Source: Takakia lepidozioides
Taxonomy: Eukaryota; Streptophyta; Takakiopsida; Takakiales; Takakiaceae
Direction of reading: 5' to 3'
Length of the DNA stretch: 64,000 bases
Assembly: GCA_030704615.1 (NCBI GenBank)
Contig: CM060731.1
Location: 41,726,001-41,790,000 of the forward strand
Below, in pieces: positions 1-10,673 of this stretch. The notes under the pieces are model-generated. The model ran no database searches. It saw only the letters and a list, made by a program, of their open reading frames with translations, and was not told the DNA's origin. A program made the translations under genes and the position numbers. Numbering within the stretch: position 1 is the stretch's first letter; each line of letters starts with the position of its first letter.

Positions 1-597
1 TGTCACTTGCCAAATCAATACGAATCTCCTGACCCTTCAAACTCCCCAAATCCTTCAAACCGAAAGCAAAGCAATTTCTATAAGCCCTTAGAAATCGCTG
101 GATCCTCCGTCTCTCTCCTCCGGTGACTGTAGGTCCAACATCCGGTTCCCAATTGTCCTCAGTGACTGCAACCTTGGGTACACCAGGCTTAGAGATAGGA
201 GACGAATCCTTTGGTTACTAGATAGCAACCTCTTGGGCCTTGTCCGCCCACTCTGACTGTGGCGTAGCCTCCACTTGCTCCGCCATAGCCACCTTGAGAA
301 CATCCTCTGGGGAAGAAACATCGTCAACCTCTTCAAAAACCTTAGTCACCTTGGCCTCCAACTGATCCTCAGTGTATGGCTCTCCCCACTCCTCATACTG
401 CTGCTTGAGAGATCCAATAACTCTCTCTTTGCGCATCTTATCCCATATCTGCCATAGATGTTTGCACCCCATGATCCTGTGCTCGCCCCCACTCACTGCC
501 TCCACCGTCCCGGTTGGAAGAGAGGGTGCAATATCCAATGGGAGTGCGGAAGTAGCCACCAATGCTTGCATCTCTGTTGCTCAGCCATACACAAGCC
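1..597 (-). pseudogene. Ty3/gypsy pol, segment joining methyltransferase to RT (partial, runs off left edge)
   Basis: Minus-strand continuation of the methyltransferase-bearing retroelement. The frame opening at 571 reads an acidic linker (GEHRIMGCKHLWQIWDKM, then EEWGEPYTEDQLEAKVTKVFEE). After a frame change near 215, the segment at about 30-105 reads FLRAYRNCFAFGLKDLGSLK, which is the usual lead-in to a gypsy reverse transcriptase (the 'F.F...DLG' stretch ahead of the RT fingers). The RT itself lies outside the window. At least one frameshift separates these pieces, so this copy is not translatable. Order and strand show that the methyltransferase sits between protease and RT. Confidence is good for being pol, lower for exact domain limits. 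Confidence 0.7.
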
Positions 598-1584
598 AAT
601 GACCCATGTCAAGCAATTGAGATCCATTGCCTGACCCTACACCTGGCATCGTGATGCCTCTGACAGAGCTGGCACAACTGTAGTGCCCGTGGAAAATCCC
701 ATTGCCCGCTCTCGCTCATCCGCATTGGGCTCCACCAATTGCTGTAGCACACTGTCCCAAATCAACCCAAGACCATTGTCTCAAAAAGCATGAGACGAGG
801 GAAAGCTCATGAGCGTAGGCAAAGCTGCACGTGGCTGCCCCACTCGATTGACCACCGCCAAAGGTGGACGATCATCATGTCGCACTCTCTGTGGTTGCCT
901 CCCTTGGTCCAAAATGCCCTCAACCGTGAGGTTGGGTGGCCGTTGAATGGAATCATAGGCTCTCTTGAGCAACTCTAGTGGTGCAAGATTGATCCACCAC
1001 AACCTAGGCCTATGTGCCCGTGAACCCACTGCAGCTGCATCCAACAATACAGCTGGTCCAATCCATGACCGGATCTGATGCACACTGGCCATAACCTTGG
1101 CCCGAGAATCCCCCATGAGAGGAATATTCTCCAAGATGTAAGCTGAAGGTTGCACTTGCCTCACTTGCAAGTCACGCAACACTCGCAACATCTCCCAGAA
1201 CAAATGCGATCGTGCATCATGCAAGCCATTCCCATGACCTGCGGGAGAGACGTGTCCTTGGCAAGGCCATCCAGCTATCACCAAGTCAATGGCACCATGC
1301 CGGTCCAAATCATCCGCCCCCAGCAAGGTAATGTCTGCTGGCAAGGCCTTTTGATACCCTTGAATTGCTGAGAGAGGCAACAACTCAGGATATTGATGTG
1401 TGAGCAAGGCAACATGGCGCATGGAAACACGCCGAGCAATCTCATCCTTCTCCACATACAAGTACTTGCGTACTTTGATTCCTGCTTGCAACACTCCTGG
1501 GCTCATGCCTCCAAACAGGTCTAGCAGACAAATGCCTGAGTTCGGTTGTTGCCAGATAATGGGCACTGTGTCCAAATGAGCTAA
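598..1584 (-). pseudogene. C5-cytosine DNA methyltransferase domain inside a Ty3/gypsy retrotransposon
   Basis: The longest open stretch (1575 to 781, 264 codons) has the C5-MTase motifs in normal, unpermuted order: motif I (LLDLFGGMSPG), motif IV with the catalytic Cys (GWPCQGHVSPAGHG), motif VI (YILENIPLMG, the ENV/ENI glutamate) and motif VIII (RAHRPRLWW). The same frame continues past a TGA at 781-783 into VEPNADERERAMGF and then, after a second stop, GQAMDLNCLTWV, which fits motif X. The enzyme would transfer methyl from S-adenosylmethionine to cytosine C5. The unpermuted order argues against plant DRM, whose motifs are permuted; the text around motifs VI-VIII looks closer to DNMT3 or bacterial types. 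It shares its frame with the upstream protease ORF, separated only by a TAG at 1585-1587, so it was probably part of one polyprotein. Two or three stops make this copy dead. Confidence 0.85.
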
Positions 1585-2870
1585 CTAAGGAGGTCCAGGT
1601 GATGTCACTGAACTCCCTTCACTCACCAATGGATAGGCCTCCTGCCATGCTTGGTGCACACACTTGCATGCTACTCGATGCAAATTCCCAACTGTACCCC
1701 ATAGTGGAATATGAACAGACACATGAGGAAGCAAATCAGCCTTATATGCCAATTGTTTGTCCTCATCAGGTGGTGGCCTATCATTTGCATGGCTATTTCC
1801 CTCCAAGAGCTCACCACCCCAAGCCACCACCCCTGAAAATGCAGCCAATGTGGGCATCATGTTCCTATGATCCACCGCTACATTCCCAATAAACCGCACT
1901 GGGAGCAGTGCACATCGGCCATCTCTTGACTGCCACTCCGGCCTGTAGGATGTCATTTCCTCCCAAAAGTCCAAAGTAAACCCCATGGGGTACAACACAG
2001 CCCCACCAACAAGCACACCATAGGACATCGTGTCCGTAACAATGGCTTTAGCTCTCATGACTGAGCCGTCTATAGGATGATCCGAGTGCAATCGAATGAA
2101 GAGCTCATGGCATGTAATCCCTCGCGCCTTCTCTGAACCACCCAAAGATGTTTGAATTTGGAAATGGCAAGGCTCTAAATCCGCCTCTGTGAGGCCCCTA
2201 GCTGCCGCTCGCCACGGCGCAGCTGTGGCTGACTTCACCCTCGAATCCAAAGCATCCATAAACTGCACCTTATCTGCTATCTCCGCAGATAGTGCCGATG
2301 TATCACCACTCTCACAGAGTCTAGCTGCTAGTCTGAACACAGCAGCTGGCCGAATCCCCGACATTGCAATGGTCATTGCAGAAAATAATGGAGCTTGGCA
2401 AACCGCCGTAGCCGCCCCCAACAATGTATTGGCTGCACCTTGTTTTACAGCACCACCCACTGGCATTTCCCGAGCCACACCAACTCTCCCCAATGGTATT
2501 CGTGGCTCTACCTCTGACACACTTGGGCGAGCGGGTGCCATTGATGGCGTAGGTGGCACTATCTCAGCCAATGTAAAGGATTGTGGAAGCCTTGTCTGAT
2601 GACTTGCTTCCCCCCTTTGTGGATCAAAATCCACATCCGCTCCTCTTGGCTCAGGAGCACGCGTTGCTGCTCGAGTGACAGAAGCAGCAGAGTCCAATAC
2701 ATGCAATGGCCCTGCAAGTGCGGCTCCACACATGAAACCCATACCAATCTGGTCTTCCTTAGGCATAGGAGGTTGTGCAGGTGGGGCTTGAACCTCAAGC
2801 CTTGGAGCTGGCGCAACATGAGTAGTGGCCATGGCAGCAAGACGTTGCTCTAGCTGGCAAGTTTATCCAC
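1585..2870 (-). pseudogene. Retropepsin-like protease region of the methyltransferase-bearing gypsy element
   Basis: A 415-codon open frame (2832 to 1585). The N-terminal half is Pro/Ala-rich. From about codon 205 it reads DALDSRVKS and, about 20 residues on, GLTEADLEPCHFQIQTSLGG, then VTDTMSYGVLVGGAVLYPMG and a YRPEWQSRDGR...LPVRFIG stretch. This is the layout of the aspartic protease of plant and algal gypsy elements (DSG active site, ILIG-type second half). The active-site triplet reads DSR instead of DSG, so the protease is probably dead here. The C-terminal 100 codons are an uncharacterised linker to the methyltransferase. Just upstream, QLEQRLAAMATTHV at about 2870-2825 is in this frame, so the true protein did not begin at the Met at 2832. 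The retropepsin call is moderately sure. Confidence 0.6.
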
Positions 2871-2949
2871 CATGCCTTCGTCATGACCTTGACCCTGACC
2901 CTGTGCTCCTTGGTTTTGGTTACGACCTCCACCCCGACCTCTGCCTCCT

Positions 2950-4158
2950 CTACCTCACGGGACTACATTGCCTCGTCCTCGGCCACCATTGTCCTTTGCC
3001 TCTCTCCGGGCAATCCTTATTGACATGGGGTCCTCCACAATTCCAACAAGTCATACCCGACTGTTGTTGGCCTGAGAATGAAGGAAGAGACCTCTGCATC
3101 TGAGATCCTCTCTGTCCTTCCCTCGGCTTCACCTGAGCCTCCTTGTTGCCTTGAACACGTTGGGATAGTGGTTGTTGTTGGCTAGGAGCCCTACTTCGTT
3201 GTGTCTCCTTGCCAAACCCCACCATGACCACTCGCTCCTCCACCATATTGAGCTCTATCCGCTCTGCCAGCAAAAACACAGTTGCTAAGGTGGGTTGGTC
3301 CACTTGTAGGAGAGTTGCATCCCGCACCATTCTCCTCAGCTCCTTGTCCAGGATCCCATACCAGAACTGGACTGCCTGAGCTTCTGTAACCCCTTGGGTT
3401 ACGTTTATCAAGCGCCTCATGCGGGTGTAAGCCTCCCTCAAACTCTCAGTAGACCTTCGTTGGAACTCTTGCAAGCTCCGCAACTTCTCTGTCCTTATCT
3501 CTTGGTAGTTTCTCCTCAACTCCTCGAAGAACTCCACAACTGGGTTAAAGGCAGGCACGGGTGCTGGTGCTGCAGCAGGAGCTTGAGTGGATTTCCCAGC
3601 TCCTGTACCACTTGTCCCACTACTAGTGCTTGCAGTTGGAGATGTTTGTGTAGCTGCTGGTGTCGCCGTTGCCCTTGTGCCTCTAGTGATGGAGACATAG
3701 TTAGGTGACCAATACTCTCGCCACTCCTCAATCTCCACCGCGTGTCCCCGCCTAAATTCATGGTAATCATCCATGGGCGGCCCCTCAAAGTGCTGGAATA
3801 GTCCCTTCCACGCCATAAAGGGCGTAAACAGTTGTGGATTGCGCATTTGCTGCAAATCACACCAACTGTCAAACTCTTGTATGAAGTCATCAAGCTCGAT
3901 GGTGCCCACAGCTCCAGAGTACCTACGTGGCCCCTTGGTAGCTCCATACATCTCCTCCATCGTGTCCCACAACAATGGCACAGAAATGACTTGCACCCTC
4001 GGCAAGAATCCTCCTGACTCTGAGTCTGAACCTTCCTCAGAAGACACTGAAGGTGAAGGTGGCCTAAACCGCACACCTCGTCTTGTGTACCCACTAGTAT
4101 CGCTGGTGCCTTGGCAAATGGTTGTCACAACACTTGAGATATAAGAGATGACGCTCAT
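2950..4158 (-). pseudogene. Gag of the methyltransferase-bearing gypsy element
   Basis: I chose the Met at 4158 (MSVISYISSVVTT); the open frame runs on to 4395, but the extra 79 codons are low-complexity leader. The middle holds the gag core (YHEFRRGHAVEIEEWREYW, then FFEELRRNYQEIRTEKLRSL and REAYTRMRRLI...FWYGILDKELR), which packs the genomic RNA. Near the C terminus is a zinc knuckle, CWNCGGPHVNKDC, with three residues between the second Cys and the His instead of the usual four. The frame ends at 2950. A Gly/Arg-rich RNA-binding tail (GGRGRGN...GRGGRGRGGGRNQNQ) continues in the next frame over 2860-2985 and contains a TGA. The original frame resumes before the protease, so two compensating indels flank the Gly/Arg tail. 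Confidence 0.85.
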
Positions 4159-4425
4159 TCTTCTCAAACTTTCAAACCTTTTGCTTCCACACACACAAGA
4201 CTTTCTCCCTGCAATACTTGCAAAGTCTTGTAACTCAAGAGCTCTCTCCTTGAGCTCTCCACCTCCTTGATGCAATGCAAACACACTCTCCCTTGCAACA
4301 CCTTGCAAGCCTTGTGAGATACCTGAGCTTTCCCTAGCTCTCTCACTCCTTGGTGTACACCAACACAAGTGCAAAACTATCCTTACACTCCGCACTCACA
4401 AGCATAAGGTCATCTTCTTGTAGTG
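4159..4425 (-). other. 5' leader of the methyltransferase-bearing gypsy element
   Basis: Untranslated-looking DNA between the gag start and the presumed LTR edge. It is rich in short repeats of the type TTGCAAG/CTTGCAA and AGAGAGCTC. No primer binding site could be assigned with confidence. The minus-strand text CACTACAAGAAGATGACC begins at 4425, just where similarity to the right end of the window stops, so 4425 is probably the inner LTR boundary (LTR ending in CA). Confidence 0.35.
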
Positions 4426-4700
4426 ATAATGGAAGTGAACATAATGGAAACCCTCCACTCATGAATCCACTCAATCACATAAACTAAGTCAAGCCAAGGG
4501 CACCCTTGCTAAGGGAATCCACCCTACAAAGCCCCCACCACACTCCCTCTCAATACCTAGAGCTATGGAGGTGAGAGAGGCTCATGGAGGCTCAACTACA
4601 AGAAGATGAGCCTCCTCCATCCTCAAAAGGGGAAAACCTATCCCCATGTCCCAAGTGAGGCTCGACACCTCACTTGGCATGTGAGACCAAACGAAGTCCC
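4426..4700 (-). repeat. Candidate LTR segment, similar to the right end of the window
   Basis: The stretch 4426-4585 aligns by eye, same orientation, with 63830-63985: both read AAGTCAAGCCAA, then TTGCTAA, TCCACC.TACA, and a TAGAG.TATGG.GG.GAGAG block. The position directly upstream of gag on the minus strand fits the 5' LTR of the methyltransferase element. The outer LTR edge was not found; sequence up to about 4700 (the mirrored AGTGAGG / CCTCACT stretch) may belong to it. Confidence 0.4.
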
Positions 4701-6513
4701 AACACACAAAATATAAATATAAATATCTAAAATATCCTAGTTAACTAAAAGTAGGTAATTCTAGATAGCCATGACTAAAACCATGACACAATCAATGTCG
4801 ACTTCAAACATTTGAAGGTACCTATCAAAGTCTTCCCCCATAGTATACTCTAGATAGGGTTGAGTGGTGAGCTGAGGATCATAAAGGCGGCGATGACATA
4901 GATGCTTAGCTAAAAATCAATTGGCTACAGGCTATTTCATTTGCATGCAATATGGCGATTTGAGACCACTCACAATCTGAAATCTAAAATAATTAATGAA
5001 AGAAGTCCAAAGATGGCCAGCAAAAACCATAGCCTCAATTTCAAATAGCAAGGATCCAGGTCATGCTCCAAGGCGAGATCTCCACCGTTGATCACGCAAT
5101 GGGGCGACAGCCGCTAGATGTAGGGCTGTCGGGAATGTGTATTTCTGGCGCAACACGCATGTTCCCCTGGAGCTTTCTGGAACCAGCCCGTGCGCGCGCC
5201 CCTATTTTCTGGCGCATTTTTTGTTTTTTTTTTCCCAGGATTTTACATAGGGCTGTTGCAGCCCTTTGTTTTTTATCGCTTTTAGGCTCCATTTCGCCTA
5301 AAAAAAAAGCGCTGATCAAGATCATACCTTACCCAATAAATAGCCATTTATACACTAGATTCTCATCCGCCTATTGTTACCCATTCATCCCTAACTTGGT
5401 GAGTGCTAGTTGTTAGTTCCCTTCAGATTTATCCCTTCAGCTGTATTATATTCAGTGTTGTACTGCTATGTGTCAGTCGGTTGGGGTATGTGCACTGGTA
5501 TGAGTAAGGGTATTGTACAACATACCAGTTGGGTATGTCTTGGGGCATATACACCGGCTATACCTTGGACCCCCGGTTTTGAACACTGGACCTACCCCTC
5601 TACCTACCATACCAGTCTAAGTATGAACTATTTTCATACTCGGCTTGAGACCGGTATTGAGGATTGATGAACCCAAGCTAGCATGGGTACGTGTAATGAT
5701 ACACTTTTTTTGTGCTTATCCTCATTCAAATTTGTGCAATGTAGAAAATAGCACTATATTTTTGGGCTCCCATCGGCTGGCATCATTTATTTGAGCCACT
5801 AGCATCATGTATCCCAATCACTACAACATGGATCACCATAATATAACCATGTACCAGAAATATAAATTTATAAATAGCAGCAGGGGTTTGTGGGTACTAT
5901 ATAAAAGACATGTAAAAATAACATGAAGTCAACCTTAAAACACCATAATATATAATGTAATTGTAGAAGATACCATCCATTAAAAATATAACCATACCAT
6001 TATACATGTTGCCCCACGTATGTCATTTGAGTTTTTGTCATACCCATGCCTAGGACCAGGGTATCTCAAAATTTGAAATACCCATACCCATCCTATAACC
6101 TACCCTGGGCAATCCTAATCTACCCCGGGCCCTACCAGTTGGACCCAACAGCAAAATTGGACCTACCAGGACTAGTTGGGTATGCCAAAATAGACATACC
6201 GGTACAAATACTGGTTATATTCAATTTTTCTCAATTTCATTTAAAAAATGGAAACACCTATGAGCGACAGCTCACAAATCAGGCCCCTTAATTATAGTGA
6301 GACGAAAAAATAACCTCTTTCAGATCTTTCAGAGTAACCTCGTCGCGAAGGCTTTCGACACCGCCCAAGGGAAGGGGGAGAAGAACATACCAATGTTACA
6401 CTGGTATCAGTTTTAGGACATACCGGACTGGTCCTGATACCAGACGTATCGCAAAATATTTATACCAGACTAGTCCTGATATCAGACGTATCGCAAAAAA
6501 TTTATACCAGTCT
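4701..6513. other. Gene-free A/T- and C/A-rich stretch with degenerate repeats
   Basis: No coding region recognised. From about 5480 to 6480 there are many degenerate copies of short words such as CATACC, GGTATG and TACCAGT, which looks like a decayed minisatellite. The clearest tandem pair is listed separately at 6415-6512. 5200-5330 is a T-rich/A-rich stretch. Confidence 0.4.
6415..6512. repeat. Tandem duplication of a ~42-bp unit
   Basis: Two adjacent units share the text CCTGATA.CAGACGTATCGCAAAA followed by TTTATACCAG; a third partial unit (TTTATACCAGTCTG) abuts the LTR of the next element. Purely a repeat; no function seen. Confidence 0.7.
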
Positions 6514-7147
6514 GTGTCAAGGACGAGAACATGACCGAACACAAACAAGAGATCAGACTAGAGGTACAAGACTAGGCAAGAGGTCAAGGTCGGCGTGGCC
6601 GTATGCGCGATGAGTAAATAAGAATCAAGGCGATCTTTATAACAATGAACAAGGCTACAAGATATTGGAACACGACTTGAATACTGGAATGCTGGAAACT
6701 GGACTGGAGTACCAGATACTGGAAACTGGGCTAGGGTACTGGAACTGGACTGGAGTACTGGGAACTGGAAACAAGAATAGCTTGAACTGGTGTTGGCGAG
6801 ACTTAAGAGTGTCCAGTCTCGCCTCCTATATATACTGGCTACTAAGAAGCTTCCATAAGAAGCTTCCCCTATGGAGGTTTCTTGCTGGAGAAGTCTCCAA
6901 GACTAAACAAAGGTTTCTTGATTGAGAAGCTTCCTTAAACAAAGGAGGTATCTTGATGGAGAAGTTTCCTCCAAATGAAGCTTCCTGAGCAGTTTCCCAA
7001 GTTACTCTTGGTAATTTGATAAACTCCTGGTAACTTGATAAATAATGGTAAATCATGATAGATCATGGTAAATCATGGTAAATCATGGTAACTTAGTAAC
7101 TTATGGTATTTACTCTTGATAAGTTTCTCTGGGCTATGTCCGTGACA
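6514..7147 (-). repeat. 3' LTR of the chromovirus
   Basis: On the minus strand the LTR starts TGTCACGGACATAGCCC at 7147 and ends GTTCTCGTCCTTGACA at 6514 (TG...CA, 634 bp). It is preceded by a purine tract AGAGGAGGGGGTGA (7148-7161), a good polypurine tract. Its last 40 bp recur at 12302-12341 beside the gag start. Inside lie two small repeat tracts: 6670-6775 (ACTGGAAACTGG units) and 7025-7105 (ATGGTAAATC units). Confidence 0.8.
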
Positions 7148-7202
7148 TCACCCCCTCCTCTAGTGCCGAGTTCCTCGAGGAGCGGTAAAATCTTGGACTT
7201 GC

Positions 7203-7604
7203 TTAGAGTTGGAGAAAATCCAAAATCCGGCGAATGGTACTTGCCAAGTATTCGGCTCTTTGTTCTTGACTCAAATGATTTATAGGTCCCTGCAACCATC
7301 GATAGTGTCCAACACCTTGAACTTGGGACCACGCAATGATTTGAGCATTCTGATTCTCGAAGCTGCCTTCAAACATGATTTTGTTGCCCTCTGGGTCCGA
7401 AGCCTCAACCTCCAACAGAATTATCAGACTTCGAGTAGGCTCCACCTGTCGTCGTACGGGGTCTAGACGAGGAAGTATGCGTCGCATTGGTGGCCCATCG
7501 TCTCAAGAGTGTCGACGTGATGTTGAAGGTCGTGAGAATCGGAACGGCTGATCTGGTAGTTGGGTAAGCGACAACTCCAATGTATCTGGTTCCTCTGACT
7601 TCAT
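7203..7604 (-). pseudogene. Accessory ORF between chromovirus pol and 3' LTR, function unknown
   Basis: A frame of about 133 codons from an ATG at 7604 (MKSEEPDTLELSLTQ) to a stop at 7203, broken by one TGA in SRRHS*DDGPP. Most chromoviruses have no gene after pol, so this is extra. The C-terminal part contains IIAWSQVQGVGHYRWLQGPI and EQRAEYLASTIRRIL, which I do not recognise. No membrane segment or zinc motif is visible. It lies in the same orientation as gag and the chromodomain. It may instead be a chance open stretch in the 3' UTR. Confidence 0.4.
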
Positions 7605-7749
7605 ATTGCCAATACAAGATGCAAGAGTGTTGGAAATATAGCTATATATACTGATGTGTGGTGCTCATCCCTCCTTAGCGTGTATCAGGTACATGAATGT
7701 GAAGTCTTCACCTTGAAGCTAACTTGGCTGACATCATCATTGTGACGTC

Positions 7750-8187
7750 TTATTGACGTGTAGCTCGGGGCCTAGCGAGATATCGTTGATGAAACTCTTG
7801 GACTTTGTCAGATGCATTGGCGAGGTTGGATGAAGGTTCCCACGTTCGTTCGTTGATGTCGTAGCCTTTCCAATGTACGAAATATTTAAGACGTTTATAC
7901 TTAATGCGAGAGTCTAAGACTTCGTCGATTTCATACTCAATTTCCTGATTGACTTCGATTGATGGAGGTGGTACGGAGACTCTCCCTGGATATTCGATGG
8001 ATGATACAACTCCATTAATGAAACATGAAAGACTAGATGGATGCGCATACTTCGTGGGATTTCAAGCCGAAAACTGACCGGATTTATTTGCCGAATAATT
8101 TTGAATGGTCCCAAGCGTTGATTATCCAACTTCCTTGATGGTCGCGAGGTTTGTATGTCCCATCGAAGAAGCCACACGACATTACCC
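7750..8187 (-). pseudogene. Integrase C-terminus and chromodomain of the chromovirus
   Basis: From 8187 on the minus strand: GNVVWLLRWDIQTSRPSRKL, LGPFKIIRQINPVSFRLEIP and HLVFHVSLMELYH, the GPY/F-type C-terminal part of a chromovirus integrase. After a frameshift near 7980 comes EVLDSRIKYKRLKYFVHWKG, YDINERTWEPSSNL and VQEFHQRY, a chromodomain (aromatic residues Y/F, W and W in place), ending at a TAA at 7750-7752. The chromodomain directs integration to chromatin with particular histone marks in this family. It reads away from the integrase core, which lies inverted next door. Confidence 0.85.
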
Positions 8188-10673
8188 ACTCAATATCAAG
8201 ATTTCAAGGATGTCTTCGAGAAGAAAAATGCAGACATGTTGCTAGAACATCGACCTTATGATTGTGCAATTGAGTTGCAAGAATGAGCTCAACCACCATT
8301 CGGCCTGATCTACAATTTATCTCAGACGGAGCTGGCTGCTTTACGGGAATACATTGATGAAAATTTGTCAAAGAATTTCATTCGACATTCGAAATCACCG
8401 CGGGAGCACCTATCTTATTTGTGAAGAAGAAGGACGGATCGTTACGCATGTGTGTGGACTATCGTGGGCTCAACAAAGTCACTATAAAAAATCGTTACCC
8501 ACTACCGCTGATTTTCGGACTCCTCGAACAACTCGGACGAGCAATTTTTTTCACAAAGATCGACTTGATATGAGCTTACAACCTTGTACGAATAAAAGAA
8601 GGAGACAAATGGAAGACTGTTTTTCGCATAAGCTACGAACATTTCGAATACGGTGTTATGCCTTTCGGTCTTACAAATGCTCCACAATTTTTCAACACAT
8701 GATGAATGACATCTTTCGAGAATTTTTCGATGACTGTGTAGTCATCTATTTGGACGACATTTTGATATTTTCACAGAATGAAGAAGAACATGGTCGCCAT
8801 GTACGCCTTGTCCTTGATTAATTGAGGGAAAAAAGACTATATGCCAAGTTGGAAAAATGTCTTTTCTACCAATCGAATTTTTGGGCTACATTATTTCCGA
8901 CAAATGAGTCTTTATGGATTAGAAAAAAATACAAACCATCATCGAGTGGATTAAACCAACTTCGGTCCGAGATGTACAATGTTTTATAGGATTTGTAAAT
9001 TTCTATAGAATCTTCATCAATGACTACTCCAAAATTGCTGCACCATTGACACGACTCACAGGAAAGGACAAATTTGTATGGGACGAGAAGGCTGACCAAA
9101 CATTTGAATGGCTGAAGCAGACATTTACAATGGCTCCAATACTGGTACATGCAGACCCATCTAAACCATTCTTTTTGGAAGCAGATGCATCGGACTTTGC
9201 ACTTGGCGCGGTATTCTCTCAATACGGTACAGATGGCTGACTTCACCCTGTTGGTTTTCGTTCTCGCAAATTTTCCGCTGCAGAGATCAATTATGAAATT
9301 CATGACAAAGAACTTCTAGCAATTATTGATGTTTTTGAGGAGTGGCGTCATCTATTGGAGGGAGCTAAACATCAGATCACTATCTATACCAATCACAAAA
9401 ACCTCAAGTATTTTATGAGTGTTCGTGTTTTGAATCGACGTCAAGCGAGATGGAGTATGTCACTAGCAATGTTTGATTTTGTTATTACCTACCGTCCCGG
9501 ATATCTTCAAGGAAAACCAGATGCTCTTTCTCGACGATCGTATCTTACGCCAAAAGAAGGGGATGCAGCTTTTGACCAACGGAAATCCATCATCTTGAAA
9601 CCAGCAAATCTCCAAGTGAATATGCTATTCATGTCCATCTATGACGATGTAGAGAGTAAAGAAAATCCAGGAAGCACTGAAGAGCGATCAATTTGCCACG
9701 ACACTACGAAGTCAACTAAATCGACCTCGAGACAACCCACATGTTACAAACGACTTCGAATTCAAAGATGGCTTATTTTATTTCAAGAGACTTCTCTATG
9801 TACCTCCAGGACCTATACGACTTCAAATTCTTCAAACATTCACGTCTTTCGGCTGCAGTACATTTCGACTTCAACAAAACAATGGAATTGACATCCGAGG
9901 ACTATTGGTGGCCACAGATGTGGAAACTCGTGAAAGAATTTATAAAATCTTGCGACACGTGTGCTAGAGCGAAGGGACCACGACATCGACCTTACGGCCT
10001 TCTTGAACCATTACCCATTCCCAAGGGTCCATGGTCGTCCGTGTCTATGGACTTTATTACGGACCTTCCAATTTCCAAGATCACCAATTCAATCCTTGTT
10101 ATTGTAGATCGTTTTACGAAGATGACACATTTCATTCCATGTAATAAGACGGTTACCGGCGAGGAAACTGCAAAACTCTTCCTCAATAATATCTACCGCA
10201 TTCATGGACTCCCGAAGGACATCATATCTGATCGAGGACCACAGTTCATATCATATTTCTGGAGGGGATTATTTCACATATTGGATACTAAGATCAACCT
10301 CTCTACATCTAATCATCCACAGACTGATGGTCAAACCGAACGTGTAAACCAGATTTTGGAACAGTATCTTCGCTGTACGATAAATTATCACCAAGATAAT
10401 TGGACGGACCTTCTGTCATTGGCTGAGTTTGCCTACAACAACACTATACATTCTTTGACCAAGCAAACTCCATTTTTCTCCAATTATGGTCATCATCCTC
10501 GAGCAAACCCTTTCCACATGAAGACTGTTGGAAACCATGCTGCAGAAAACTTTGCTACTCATCTTGCTATGATTCACAAGGAGCTTACATTCCACCTCAC
10601 AGAAGCTCAAAAACAATACAAGGAATATGCAGATCAACGTCGCCAACTCCAACCCCAGTTCAAGGTCAAGGGT
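8184..10673 (+). pseudogene. Inverted pol block: reverse transcriptase, RNase H, integrase core
   Basis: Read on the plus strand: PTQYQDFKDVFEKKNADMLL (RT lead-in, about 8186), [20 protein letters not shown] (about 8420), YLDD catalytic motif at 8747-8758, RNase H (HADPSKPFFLEADASDFALG at about 9150; [11 protein letters not shown] at about 9390), then integrase: SCDTCARAKG zinc-binding part, SMDFITDLP (first Asp), IISDRGPQF (second Asp), QTDGQTERVNQ (Glu). It stops abruptly at QFKVKG near 10673. Stops and frameshifts are common (TGA after KIDLI, TAA in LVLD*LREK, TGA after GTDG). Gag and protease on one side and the chromodomain on the other are on the minus strand, so this block has been inverted inside the element; see findings. 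Confidence 0.9.

Noticed and set aside
781-1575. Host DRM-type de novo methyltransferase gene
   Set aside because: Motif order is unpermuted, there are no UBA domains or introns, and it is continuous in frame with a retropepsin and gag.
4407-4425. CACTA terminal repeat (TTCTTGTAGTG) at the gag leader
   Set aside because: The word resembles a CACTA end, but no subterminal repeats or transposase are linked, and its position fits the inner LTR edge better.
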